Shown here: positions 9,823 to 19,815 of the stretch, in pieces
How positions within the stretch are numbered: position 1 is the stretch's first letter
Layout: every line of letters begins with the position of its first letter
Source of the DNA: Enchytraeus crypticus
Taxonomy: Eukaryota > Annelida > Clitellata > Enchytraeida > Enchytraeidae
Direction of reading: 5' to 3'
Length of the DNA: 64,000 bases
Assembly: GCA_905160935.1 (NCBI GenBank)
Contig: CAJHZI010000780.1
Location: 277,001-341,000 of the forward strand
The notes under the pieces: generated by a model
What the model was told of the DNA's origin: nothing
The model's database searches: none
The model's input: only the letters and a program-made list of their open reading frames with translations
Program-made: the position numbers and the translations under genes

Positions 9823-12800
9823 CAATTAATCAATCAATCAAACAACCAACCAATCAATCAATCAATCAATAATAATTTAACGTCCGGTTCCTCACCATAA
9901 GGCAATGGCAGGGACGTCTCTTGCAGACTCTACACAAACAGGCGCCAAAGCACCACACTATGACGACTGAGTACACGGAGATCACGAGAGAAAGCTATAT
10001 CAAAGCAGTTCAACTCCAAGATCCAAGGCAAGCAGGTCAAAATTTAGACCAGTGGGGGAAAGAGATGGGTTCTATCATATCTCTTATCATCTCTCTCTAG
10101 TGTTCTGCCAAGCAGCAGGTCCAAAGTACATATTCCTACTCACAGGCTGATTTTCGTGCTCCGTAAGGAGCATGCCATCGATTAAAGCACACGTTGATGC
10201 AGCCGAGAGCTTGGGAATAATATGGCTTCTGAGGTAGTTTCCCATTGCCTTCGTCAGTTCTATAATGAATTAACTGCCATTTAATCCTGGGGAAAATTTT
10301 ATGGTGAAGTGGGCTCCCTCTCTTATCTTTTGCTGTATATTACAGTATATAGTGTTATATAAATTTATATTTATATAATTCTTCACTTATTTGTAAATTT
10401 CATTTATTTAGAATTGTAACTCTGCTTTGATGTATATATTAATCATTACTTAGATTAGATCAATATCATCATTCATACGTTTACATATGAATGTAAGCAC
10501 TTATTTATTTTATTTATTATTTATTATTATTATTTTTTTAATATTTTATTTTATTATTTATTTATTTAGTATTACTTATTTTATTTTTTATTTTTTATTT
10601 TATTTTAATTTAATTTTATTAATTTTGTTTTGGAGAATTTTTATTAATTAATTATTTATTATCATTTATTTATTTTATTTTATTTTATTTTTTATTTTAT
10701 TATTTTTTTATTTATTTACACGCATGTTGACCTCCTGACTCCACGTTGCAGGCAGCAGCGGCAGGGAATAGACCTGGTGCACGACCAGGCGGAGAGAGAG
10801 CTGCTCAAGGAGGTGGAGGTGCTCCAGGGAGCAGCGGCTCTGCTCGCTCGCAGCAAGGAGCAAGTGACGGAGCAGCTCAGGTGAGGTGGACTCTTCTAGA
10901 TTGATGAGATAGTAAAGAAGCTATTTAAGACAACACCTGGTAATAATAATAATAACAAAGGTTTAACGTCCGTTTCCTCATCCAAGGATGGTGTCAGGGA
11001 CGTCCCCACACAACACATCACTTCAGATCAATTCACCCAGACCTATCTGCAAAAGAAATGTGCTGAGGAGAAGCAAGGTCCTAAATGAAAGCCAGTCCGG
11101 TGATCAAAAATGGGCGAGGTAGATTGATTTTGTCTACGGTGGGAAAAGGTAAGTTTTAAGCTTGCTAGAGAATGTTGAAAGAGAAAAACAAGAGCGAAGA
11201 TTAGCAGGTAAAGAGTTCCAGATTGTCGGTGCTGCGTAAGAAAATAAACGTCTGCCTAATGATGTGAGAATATTTGGAGCAGAGAGAAGATTGGCATCGG
11301 TGGAACGAAGTGCACATGAGGGACGATAGTACACCATGTTAGGACCCATACTTGGGTTTGTTTAATTCTTTTATGACCACGTTGTAGACGGTCTACCCCA
11401 CACTGTCAATGTACCTCTGTGAACTTCTTAATGGTTCTTGGAATATTTGGTTCCTCTTTGTACAATGTTGATATCATCTTGCCCTGTACACACATATTTA
11501 CATCCACCTGATTTTTTATGTAAATATTTTCGCAATATCTTTCTGATCAATTTTGATAAATTCTCAGTTCATTTAATTTTGCTTTAGCTTTTGATATCTA
11601 AAAATCAATAAATATAGTACATAAATAAAATAAATAAATTATGAACTTGATCTGCAGGCTGAATCGTAAAGTGGCCTACAAGCTGGACAAAGACCTTGTG
11701 GACAAGTTCAAGGCTTTGTCCATAGACGAGTACAACAGGGAGCTAAAGAAAGGAAACCTACCAGCGTCTGGAGCAACAATAACAACAGCCAAACTCTCTA
11801 ATGAGTATGTAATAAGATTGTTGCCAGTTCTTGTTACTTATTCTTGTATTTTGAGGAATATATTTCCTCTGTTTCCTGGAACAATGAAATAGACGTTAAA
11901 GAAAAGCGGATCACTCCAGACCAGTGGCAGGTCATGCATCATATGAATGCATCATATGAATGCATCATATGAATGCATCATTGCAGGTACACCGCTCCAG
12001 GCCAGTGGCGGGTCATGCGTCATATGAATGCATCATATGAATGCATCATTGCAGGTACACCGCTCCAGACCAGTGGCGGGTCATGCATCATATGAATGCA
12101 TCATATGAATGCATCATTGCAGGTACACCACTACAGACTAGTGGTAGGTCATGCATCATATGAATGCATCATATGAATGCATCATTGCAGGTACACCACT
12201 CCAGACCAGTGGCAGGTCATGAATCATATGAATGCATCATATGATGCTGCATTGTAGGTACACCACTCCAGATCGGTGGCGGGTCTTGCATCATATGAAT
12301 GCATCATATGATGCTGCATTGTAGGTACACCACTCCAGACCAGTGGCAGGTCATGCATCATATGAATGCATCATATGAATTCATGAATGCATCATATGAA
12401 TGCATCATATGATGCTTCGTTGCAGGTACACCACTCCAGATCAGTGGCAGGGGTTCACAACACAGAACATCAACGAGGCAGAGAAGCAGAGACAGAACAC
12501 GGCTTCCCTTAGAAACATCCTCGACGGAATATTTCTGTCGACATACGAGGACGTACTGAGACAAAAGGAAGCCACGGATGCAGCTCTGTTACGTCGTATT
12601 GAAGAGACAAGAGATGCCAAGAATAAACTGGAGGATCATCTGGCTAAGGTTGGTGGAAGGCTTCCCTTAGGATATGTGTCAGCTGATTTCATTGAAATAT
12701 CTAAAAGAGTAGTCAATTTATTTTAATATCTGACAATTTTGTCGATTGACTTTGCATTCAATTATTTGATACTTTGTTTTATTGCAGTTGAAAGATAAAT

Positions 12801-13720
12801 TATGGTTTTATAATATTTAATTATTGTTATTCCTGTCATATTTGCTGTAATAAAAGTTGAATAGATTTAGAGCCGATATTGAGAAAACCTTATTAATTTA
12901 TTAATTTTAAACTTTTTATATTGGTTTATTTTAAGTAATTTATTGATTTGTAGTATCAGTTTCGCTCAACCTCTTTATTGATTAATTTCTGGAAGGATTT
13001 CTGGATTGATCACTCGGTCGATCGATTGGTTGAGTGATTGATTGATTGACTGATTGATTGAATGACTGACTGATTGATTGATTGATTGATTGATTGACCA
13101 GGTGAAGGCACAGATAGTAGAGATGGATGATAACGTAGAGAGATTAGAGAGAGCTATAGAAGACAAACAAGACCCCCTCTCTCTCTCTCTCTCTCACGAG
13201 ACTTGATTGATTGATTGATTGATTGATTGACCAGGTGAAGGCACAGATAGTAGAGATGGATGATAACGTAGAGAGATTAGAGAGAGCTATAGAAGACAAA
13301 CAAGACCCCTTCTCTCTCTCTCTCTCTCACGAGACTTGATTGATTGATTGATTGATTGACCAGGTGAAGGCACAGATAGTAGAGATGGATGATAACGTAG
13401 AGAGATTAGAGAGAGCGATAGAGGACAAACAAGACCCTCTCTCTCTCGCTCACACTAGACTCGACAACAGAACCTACCGGCCTAACATCGAGTTGTGTCG
13501 TGATAGCGCCCAGTACCGACTGGTCGAGGAGGTGCTCATCATCGGTCAGTCCCTGGACAAGCTGAGGACGTCCCTGACAGCGGTGAAGAGCTCCATCAAG
13601 AATCTGCTGAGACGACAGGTGGAGCTAGAGGAAGAGATAGAGGTCAAGGTTAAGACCCTGTACATCGATGAGGCGCAGTGTATGGCTCTTAGACGATCCA
13701 GCCACGTACAGCAGTTCTAG
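8498..13720 (+). CDS. TEKT1: tektin-1 (six exons)
   Basis: Tektins are coiled-coil filament proteins inside the doublet microtubules of cilia and flagella. Exons: 8498..8687, 9601..9766, 10752..10880, 11658..11804, 12426..12648, 13364..13720. All introns are GT-AG, all phases agree, and the product is 403 residues (human TEKT1 is 418). The start reads MANLYRPPPKFMPPEW, like the PPKFLPSEW start of TEKT1. Exon 3 gives QGIDLVHDQAERELLKEVEV, and the last exon carries the tektin signature RPNIELCRD and ends IDEAQCMALRR. The start ATG is the first after a possible 5' UTR acceptor. AATAAA follows at 14116. The exon 5 head, exon 6 head and the stop-codon region are each copied in neighbouring DNA (separate entries). 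Tektin-1 fits better than tektin-2 or -4, based on recalled sequences. Confidence 0.92.
8862..8952. repeat. AATC-type tetranucleotide tract, TEKT1 intron 1, donor side
   Basis: Imperfect AATCAATC and GTCAGTCA words on the coding strand, in the first third of intron 1. They are complementary to the GATT-type tract at 9271-9592 at the other end of the same intron. Confidence 0.8.
9271..9592. repeat. GATT-type tetranucleotide tract, TEKT1 intron 1, acceptor side
   Basis: About 320 bases of GATTGATTGA with TGACTGAC and GATAGAATGA variants. It ends 8 bases before the exon 2 acceptor AACGAGCAG. Confidence 0.9.
9787..9872. repeat. AATC tract after TEKT1 exon 2 donor
   Basis: AATCAATC repeats start about 20 bases after the donor GTCCTC. 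They run straight into an antisense LINE-B end (9873), whose own 3' tail is this tetranucleotide. The tract is therefore at least partly a retroposon tail. Confidence 0.85.
9873..10085 (-). mobile_element. LINE-B 3' end (TTGA-tailed), antisense in TEKT1 intron 2
   Basis: On the plus strand TTTAACGTCCGGTTCCTCAC, then CAGGGACGTC and AAACAGGCGCCAAAGCACC. It is colinear with the longer copy at 26385-26880, which includes reverse-transcriptase C-terminal coding sequence. Truncated at its 5' end. Confidence 0.75.
10085..10330. repeat. Repeat F copy
   Basis: Shares several blocks, including GGCTTCTGAGGTAGTTTCCC and TTTAATCCTGGGG, with 33125-33475. The family could not be named. Confidence 0.6.
10500..10735. 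repeat. TTTA-rich low-complexity tract
   Basis: Imperfect ATTT and TTTA repeats in TEKT1 intron 2, ending about 15 bases before the region of the exon 3 acceptor. Confidence 0.85.
10938..11350 (-). mobile_element. LINE-A 3' end with RT C-terminal remnant
   Basis: The minus strand encodes an end with RLFSYAAPTIWNSLP and TFSSKLKTYLF, followed by a 3' UTR ending GAGGAAACGGACGTTAAACC and a TTA-type tail. APxxWNSLP...KxxLKTxLF is the usual C-terminus of CR1/Jockey-group reverse-transcriptase ORFs. The copy is 5'-truncated. It fills much of TEKT1 intron 3. Confidence 0.8.
11909..12345 (+). repeat. 68-bp array of decoy TEKT1 exon 5 acceptors
   Basis: Six copies of ATTGCAG/TGTAG plus the exon 5 head GTACACCACTCCAGACCAGT, with heads starting at 11987, 12055, 12123, 12191, 12258 and 12325. 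A seventh, acceptor-less copy begins near 11909. The real exon head starts at 12426. Between the heads lies CATATGAATGCATCATATGA filler. Copies 1-4 keep CAG; copies 5 and 6 have TAG. Each holds about 25 nt of exon sequence that stays close to the true exon. Confidence 0.92.
13025..13363 (+). repeat. two decoy copies of TEKT1 exon 6 head
   Basis: GATT tracts carry CAG plus the exon head GTGAAGGCACAGATAGTAGA at 13102 and 13235; the real exon begins at 13364. The unit is about 130 bases. Each copy keeps roughly 100 nt of exon, then runs from a CT-expanded version of the exon's CTCTCTCGCTCAC into AGACTTGATTGA, where the true exon reads AGACTCGACAAC. The join between exon copy and TTGA tract is therefore at microhomology. 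Translated in the exon frame, both decoys reach TGA soon after. Confidence 0.93.
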
Positions 13721-14072
13721 ATCAATAGATCAATTGATCAATAGCTCAATAGATCAATAGATCAGTGGATCAGTGGATCAATAGATCAGTGGATCAGTGG
13801 ATCAATAGATCAGTGGATCAGTAGATCAGTAGATCTATAGATCAGTGGATCAATAGATCAGTAGATCAATAGATCAGTGGATCAATAGATCAGTGGATCA
13901 ATAGATCAATAGATCGGTAGATCAATAGATCAGTAGATCAATAGATCAGTGGATCAATAGATCAGTGGATCAATAGATCAGTGGATCAATAGATCAATAG
14001 ATCAACAGATCTGTGGATCAATAGATCAGTAGATCAATAGATCAGTGGATCAATAGATCAATAGATCAGCCA
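13721..14072. repeat. GATC minisatellite at TEKT1 3' end
   Basis: About 350 bases built from GATCAATA and GATCAGTG 8-mers, starting at the first base after the TEKT1 stop. At its far end (14066-14089) a second copy of the exon's last bases, AGCCACGTGCAGCAGTTCTAG minus one base of identity, appears again. The array therefore sits between two copies of the stop-codon region. Confidence 0.9.
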
Positions 14073-14569
14073 CGTGCAGCAGTTCTAGAGAACCTGGAGC
14101 TGATCGATAGATTACAATAAACAATTATTTATTAATTACAATGCGATCATGATTAAAATAAACAATTAATGGTTATTTGTATAGTGCAATGTAATTACAA
14201 TAAACATTCGTCATTTACTAACAGTGCAATTTTATCGCAATAAAGAATTGATAATTATTTGTGTATAGTGCAACCTAATGTTATAAACAAGTCATCTTTT
14301 AACACACAAATCAGCGTCGTCTGTGTGACTGAGACAGTATTGTAAACTGACGTTGTTTTAACTATTTTTCTCTATTGTGGCCTTGCTTAATGGTTTTGAG
14401 TATTTATTAGAGATGGACAAATCTTATCATGTAACTACTAATGAAGAGTTTCTTAGGCTTATGTAGCCAGCACATAGTGGACTGTCTAATGATCTATATG
14501 TTGATGCGGGTTAGAGACGGTGCTTCATGGCGAGCTTCCTAGAGACTCTCTGCTTAGAATTTAGATACA

Positions 14570-14795
14570 TCTCTCTCTCTCCCTCTCTTACTATCCCTCT
14601 CGGTCTCCCTCTCAGAGTCTCTCCCTCTTTCTCTAGCTCTCTCCCTCTCTCTCTCGCTTTTCCCCTCTATCTCATTCTCTCCCTCTCTTTCCCTCCCTCT
14701 CTCACTCTGTCTCTCTCTCTGTCTCTCTCTGTCTCTCTTTCTCTCTCCCTCTCTCTCTTTCTCTCTCTCTCGCTCACCCTCTCTCTCTCTCATAC
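14570..14795. repeat. CT-rich low-complexity tract
   Basis: Pyrimidine-only imperfect CTCTCC and TCTCTC repeats. Open frames through it on both strands are compositional. Confidence 0.95.
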
Positions 14796-14924
14796 AGCTG
14801 ACAGTCATCAGGATTTGTGCATAGACTCTTAGATTCTGGATGCTGTCAATTGCTGATGGCGCTTATAAAAATAAAGCGAAGTTGAAGCTTAATCTGATAT
14901 TATATCTCCCATGTTTTAATTTTA

Positions 14925-15092
14925 TCATTTACCAGCCCTTGCACGAGCCTGCACTAGTGTATCTAACCACTCGAAGGTTTTCTGCCCCCACTTCTCAACA
15001 TTAGACTTTGTGCACTGAGCTGCGCAATGACCTTTGAACTGCTTGTAGACAAAGTCCTTACCATAACAGTCAGTGAAAATGAAAATAAACAT
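14925..15092 (-). CDS. possible terminal exon or small ORF, unidentified
   Basis: An open frame of 55 codons from ATG at 15092 to TGA at 14925. It looks coding: GHCAAQCTKSNVEKWGQKTF, then EWLDTLVQARARAGK and stop, with balanced codons in an otherwise AT-rich region. It could also be a 3'-terminal exon entered at AG just before GAC (15056). I do not recognise the family. PLA2 starts 514 bases away on the other strand. No upstream exon was found between 15100 and 15600. Confidence 0.4.
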   Translation of the reverse strand: MFIFIFTDCYGKDFVYKQFKGHCAAQCTKSNVEKWGQKTFEWLDTLVQARARAGK

Positions 15093-15117
15093 CGGGGTTT
15101 AAACTATAGCAGCGAAT

Positions 15118-15228
15118 CACTAGCTAGAAGCCTGTAGGCACAGTAGGCTGATGCTAGATCTAACAGCCAACAGGCACAGTAGGCTGAAGCTAGATCTAAA
15201 AGCCTATAAGCACAGATGCTGATGCTAT
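15118..15228. repeat. about 44-bp imperfect tandem repeat
   Basis: Three diverged units containing GGCACAGTAGGCTGATGCTA in the region upstream of the PLA2 gene. The remaining upstream DNA shows only a possible TATATAG at 15448-15454, about 150 bases before the start codon. Confidence 0.6.
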
Positions 15229-15605
15229 ATGACTCTTAAAAAATCACCGAGGCTCAAATTTAATCAGTGCCATCTTCAGTTTTCTGTCAGTAAACGGTTG
15301 CTGTAGTTTCAACGAAAGTTTATTTGATCTAAAACGCATTATAAATCTTTAGATCAATTAAACATAGCACATAGGTTGCTGACTTGGAGTAAACAGAATA
15401 TCTTTACGTGTAGGTCCAACTTCGATATCCTAACAATTCAATAAGCCTATATAGTACTAAGAACTGCGACCAGGCACGAATAAAAGCTAATCTACGGAAA
15501 GCTACAACTGATAGCATCGCTTCGGAAAAGGATAAAATCCATAAAAGTAAGAAAAATCTACAAAATTACGTTTTATTTCCTCTAGAACAATCATCAGCTG
15601 TCGCC

Positions 15606-16122
15606 ATGTTGAAGCACCTCTCTGTCTTTCTGTTCCTCTCTCTCGTTCTTCTTACCAGAGCCACTAGCGATGTCCCTCACTCAATCCCATCTAATCCCAC
15701 TCCACCTGGAGAACTTCTTCAACCGGACGTCCGGGAGTACAAGATGGGACACAAGCACCAGTCGAGCATGGCGGACAGGAAGTGGATTAAAGATGATCCA
15801 GATGGCGAGTGGAAGGATGGAATCGTGACGGATTACGATCCGGAGGCGCAGTATGTCGACATTGAGCCGGAGATGCTTCAGGAAGTCCGAGAGAGAGCTG
15901 GAAGAGCGAAACGACAGCTGATAATTCCGGGAACAAACTGGTGCGGAGTGGGAAATGTTTCCAAGGACAATCAGTCTACAGGTAACCTGGCCTCAGTGGA
16001 CAAGTGCTGTAGAGAACACGATCATTGTCCCTATACCATCAGCGGCTTTACGACTAGATATAATCTATACAACTTCCGCTTTCATACGATCAGCCACTGC
16101 GAGTGTGATGATATGTAAGTGT

Positions 16123-16156
<34 letters not shown>

Positions 16157-18093
16157 CAGTCAATCAATCAATAAATTAATAGGCCTAAATAACTCAGTCA
16201 ATCTTTCAATCACTTACTGGCTGGAGCCAGTGGCGAAGTCGGTAAGACACTCGACCGCGGATCAGTATGTGCAGAGTTCAAATCCTGGGCTCGTTCGTCA
16301 CTGACATCGATTTCGAGTGAGAAAACTGACGTTAACCTTAGCGTTACCAGCTTTACAACCAATTACTCAGTCAATTACTCAAACAATACACCAGTAAATC
16401 AGTCAAGCAATAAATCAGTCAAGCATTGAATGAATAAATCAATCAATCTGTCAATCAAGAAATTAGACAATCATTCAATCAATTAATCAGTCAACCAATA
16501 GATCAGTCAAGTAATAAATCAGTCAATCAATAAATGAACAAGTCAATAATTTAATCAATAAATTAATCAATCTGTCAATCAATAAATCAGTCAGTCATTC
16601 AATTAATATCACTCAATCAATCAGGCATGTGATTAACTAGGCAATCAATCAGTCAACCAATTATATGTCATTCATTGACTTCTTCATTAATTCAATTAAT
16701 CAAATATTGTCACTGGAACTTTCGCTTTTATGTAATAGGTAGGCCTAAGTGCAAATGAGATACAAAAATCAATCATCAAATAATTATAAATCGATCAATT
16801 GATAAATCAATCAATCAATCAATCACCAATCAACCCACCGTCAATCAATTATCAATCAACCAAGCATTCAGCAATCATAAATCACCAAGCAGTCATCAAT
16901 AAATCAATCAACCCACCGTCAATCATCAATTAACCATCAATAAATCAATCAACCCACCGTCAATCATCAATTAACCATCAATAAATCAATCAACCCACCG
17001 TCAATCATCAATTAACCATCAATAAATCAATCAACCCACCGTCAATCATCAATTAACCATCAATAAATCAATCAACCCACCGTCAATCATCAATTAACCA
17101 TCAATAAATCAATCAACCCACCGTCAATCATCAATTAACCATCAATATATCATCAACCCACCGTCAAACAATCATCAATCAACCAACAATTACCAATCAT
17201 AAATCAGCAATCAGTCACCAATAAATCAATCAACAATCAATCAACAATCAATCAAATCGTAAGTCCAATACAATCTTGACGACATTGGCTTCCTAACATC
17301 AGATTTCTCAAGGAGGAACCTAGCCATTGGTGATGAATAAACTGGGATGATTTATATCACTTTAAATTAATTTAATTTAATTTAAATTAAATTAAAATTA
17401 AGAAAGCGCCGTGAAGACAAATGACTATAATGCATACTAGTGCACAACGTGGCTTCATTGTTTACAAAGCGCTTCAGTGGATTGTTAAGGGTTTTTAATT
17501 TAAAGTTTTTTAAGTTTTAAAGATAAAATTTCATATAAATTTACTGATAAAATAGCGATCGCTAAATGTTAACTGCTTTTAAATGTTACAGTTCAGAACT
17601 CAAAACGCTTCAGATTTTTTGTATTTTTGAGAAAATTACATGAGCTTTTTGTTCAAGCCGCACTATCCAAGTAGCTCTGCTGATCTACAGAATTTACCAA
17701 ACCAATATTCAATAGGCTGTTGCACTGTAGTTTTAAATTACTTACGTTATTTTTATTTGAAGTTCTTGACATACGGTATACCCGTAGCACGCAGTAGAGA
17801 ATTGCACTAACTCCACAAGACGTTCCAGTGAATAATGAAATCATCAGCAGTGTCTTAGCAACAACAACAACAACGACAACAACAACAACAACATTGTTTA
17901 GTTCATCATAATGTGAGAGATCACAGAGATCTCTATTTGACGTCTCAGTGTAAAAATAGAGTCCAAGAACCAGTACCTCTCGTTTATGTGCACGTGCAGA
18001 GAGTCAAACGGGTTCTCTTATCTCTTCTGAACAGTATTCTAAATTCTGCATTGCCTATGTCAATTTTCTTTCACCATTACTTGATCGTTCTTT

Positions 18094-18130
<37 letters not shown>

Positions 18131-18363
18131 ATCTATCTCTTTATCTATACTTATGTAAACTTTTTTCTTTTTCTCTCTATCTCTGTTGCTATATTCCTCT
18201 CTATCACTATATCTACAGGTATCCATATCGCCTTCTCTGTCTCTAGATCTATACATCTCTCTCTCTTTCTCCATCTCTTTCCCTTTCTCTATCTTTCTCT
18301 CTTTTGCTTTCTCCCTTTTTCTTCTCTTTCTTTCTCTTTCTCCCTCTCTCTCTCTCTCTCTCC

Positions 18364-18403
<40 letters not shown>

Positions 18404-19088
18404 ATATGTCTCACGTAACCTCTAGTGCACTCCTGCACTCGTGAGGTTAGATGCACTAAGGACAGTTAGATGAAGGTCAGCTGCACTTAAGTTGCTCTAT
18501 GACCTCCTGTAAGCAGCATGGGTACATGTACATCATTGTTGCTATTTGGACCTCGACAAGTTTATTAGCTCCAGTTTCTAACAAAGAATCAGTTGAGACT
18601 AAAACTGACTGTTTAATATCGACGAGTGCTACGATTACTACTTTCGTCACTTTATTTCCTTCCTGATTTCTCTCGGAGTTCAATGTCTAACTGCTCCAAA
18701 TCATATATTCCTGAGTAAAGTTTCTAAAATTTCGCTCATGATTTATATTTCAACTCCATTATGCATATTTCAGCTTCAGGACTTGCCGGAAGATGTCTAA
18801 TCACCAGCACGCTCACGTGGTTGTCATTGATGACTATAGCACTCTAATTGTTGTTGTAACTATTTTTATTAATCGTTTTGTTTTGTATATATCAGTTTCA
18901 GGACATGTCTGAAGATGTCTAACCACCAGCACGCCCACGTGGTGGGAGATCTCTTCTTTAACATGCTGGGCATGAAGTGCTTCATCTTCAGACGTGATCA
19001 GGTGTGTGCGGAGAGAGCGTGGTGGGGAAAGTGTGAGCGCCACAAGTATGAATGGTCGGCTGAGACACGCGATGCTATACAGTACTAG
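15606..19088 (+). CDS. group III secreted phospholipase A2 (two exons)
   Basis: A calcium-dependent enzyme that cuts the sn-2 ester of phospholipids; the family includes bee-venom PLA2 and non-venom secreted enzymes. Exons 15606..16114 and 18896..19088, donor GTAAGT, acceptor ATATCAG, phases match, 233 residues. A hydrophobic signal peptide spans residues 1 to about 20, followed by an acidic propeptide ending at a furin-like RAKR (100-103). The catalytic domain has the Ca-binding WCGVG (112-116) and active-site CCREHDHC (134-141, His138/Asp139). Exon 2 supplies a CLK-type helix, paired cysteines and a stop; AATAAA lies at 19126. The long pro-region and missing extra domains resemble invertebrate secreted forms. 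Nothing in the sequence shows whether this one is a venom component. A copy of the exon 2 head lies just upstream (separate entry). Confidence 0.9.
16125..17260. repeat. AATC-rich intron DNA with 41-bp array
   Basis: It starts 10 bases after the PLA2 donor and is dominated by AATCAATC words. Between about 16902 and 17160 a 41-base unit containing AATCAATCAACCCACCGTCA is repeated about six times almost without change, so that part is recent. Confidence 0.9.
16219..16355 (+). mobile_element. SINE-A copy in PLA2 intron
   Basis: Full length, inserted in AATC repeats. A box TGGCGAAGTCGG is perfect; the B-box region reads GAGTTCAAATCC. Tail GAAAACTGACGTTAACCTTA. Confidence 0.92.
17261..18085. other. 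AT-rich PLA2 intron DNA with CAA run
   Basis: No plus-strand exon seen. A (CAA)n run lies at about 17860-17893. A minus-strand candidate exon at 17746-17844 is listed separately. Confidence 0.5.
17746..17844 (-). CDS. candidate first coding exon with membrane segment
   Basis: Thirty-three codons from an ATG to a strong donor (AATAAC followed by GTAAGT at 17745). They encode SLFTGTSCGVSAILYCVLRV, a probable single membrane span, then basic residues. The spacing GTS..SA.LY..YR recalls the N-terminal membrane segment of the mitochondrial ligase MUL1, but I found no other MUL1-like exon nearby. The exon would be nested in the PLA2 intron on the other strand. It could be chance. Confidence 0.3.
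18090..18410. repeat. CT-rich microsatellite tract
   Basis: Imperfect TCTCTC, TTCTCTT and CTATCT repeats. The Ser/Leu/Phe-rich frames in it are not genes. Confidence 0.95.
18774..18824 (+). repeat. decoy copy of PLA2 exon 2 head
   Basis: TTTCAG, then CTTCAGGACTTGCCGGAAGA and on to CACGTGGTTG match the true exon 2 head (from 18896) at most positions and keep its frame. The copy stops after about 47 nt, where it joins the end of a Repeat D tail (18822-18860). The spacing to the real acceptor is about 117 bases. Confidence 0.9.
18822..18860 (+). repeat. Repeat D 3' tail fragment
   Basis: TTGTCATTGATGACTATAGC then ACTCTAATTGTTGTTGT, directly joined to the exon 2 head copy. Confidence 0.7.
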
Positions 19089-19144
19089 AGTATCCGGGGT
19101 GCTCCTTAACATGACGGCTCTAAGGAATAAATTCATAAATTTGT

Positions 19145-19264
19145 GTATATATATATATATATATATATACTATATATATATATGTATATATATATAGTAC
19201 AACTGTAGGCCTAGTATAGGATATATATATATATTCTATACTAGGCTATATATATATATATATA

Positions 19265-19312
<48 letters not shown>

Positions 19313-19425
19313 TATACTAGGCCTACAGTTCTACTATATATATATATATATATATATTTATATCTATATATATCCTATATATATATATATATGTATATAT
19401 ATATCCTATACTAGGCCTACAGTTC

Positions 19426-19467
<42 letters not shown>

Positions 19468-19520
19468 TATACTAGGATAGTATAGGATACTAGGATAGTA
19501 TAGGATATATATATATATAT
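19145..19520. repeat. TA satellite with long inverted arms
   Basis: Alternating TA interspersed with AGGCCTACAGTT / AACTGTAGGCCT blocks. The block around 19196-19222 (AACTGTAGGCCTAGTATAGG) is repeated inverted at 19310-19335 and again near 19405-19430, so large cruciforms are possible. A related single unit lies at 19920-19980. Confidence 0.85.
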
Positions 19521-19550
19521 CATTACTACAGTCTGCACTTTATCGCTACA

Positions 19551-19675
19551 GAACAACAACAACAGAATTAGAGTGTTACTGTCGTCCATGAGAACATTGA
19601 GAACTATGGTACTAAATCCGATGATCCGAGTTTGGGGTCCAGAATTCTAAACTGAAAGCTTTTCAGAAGTTTTAA
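19551..19675 (-). repeat. Repeat D copy
   Basis: CAACAACAACAGAATTAGAG, then TGTTACTGTCGTCCATGAGA and TGATCCGAGTTTGGGG. Complete at the tail, truncated at the other end. Confidence 0.65.
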
Positions 19676-19751
19676 AGATATAACACTGTATGGTTTAGCA
19701 AATGACAACAAGTAGGCCTAGATTGTCGTGTTAGGTTACTAGGAAGTAGAT

Positions 19752-19815
19752 GTTTGGAAGTGATCCATTGGTCTAAGATATCCGAGATTCAAATCCCGGT
19801 AGCGCCATTCCTAAA
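19752..19815 (+). other. tRNA-like fragment
   Basis: ATCCATTGGTCTAAGATAT and GAGATTCAAATCCCGGTAGC give an A-box-like and a good B-box-like segment with a 3' end GTAGCGCCA. The 5' acceptor strand needed to pair with it is not found. Read as a tRNA pseudogene or SINE head, not a tRNA gene. Confidence 0.4.

Noticed and set aside
14527..14832. Ser/Leu and Arg/Glu frames
   Set aside because: CT-rich low-complexity DNA, same as at 18090-18410 and 27631-27954.
16902..17160. Regular direct repeats that could suggest a CRISPR array
   Set aside because: The units are contiguous without unique spacers, the genome is animal, and no cas genes are present. The same holds for the other tandem arrays.
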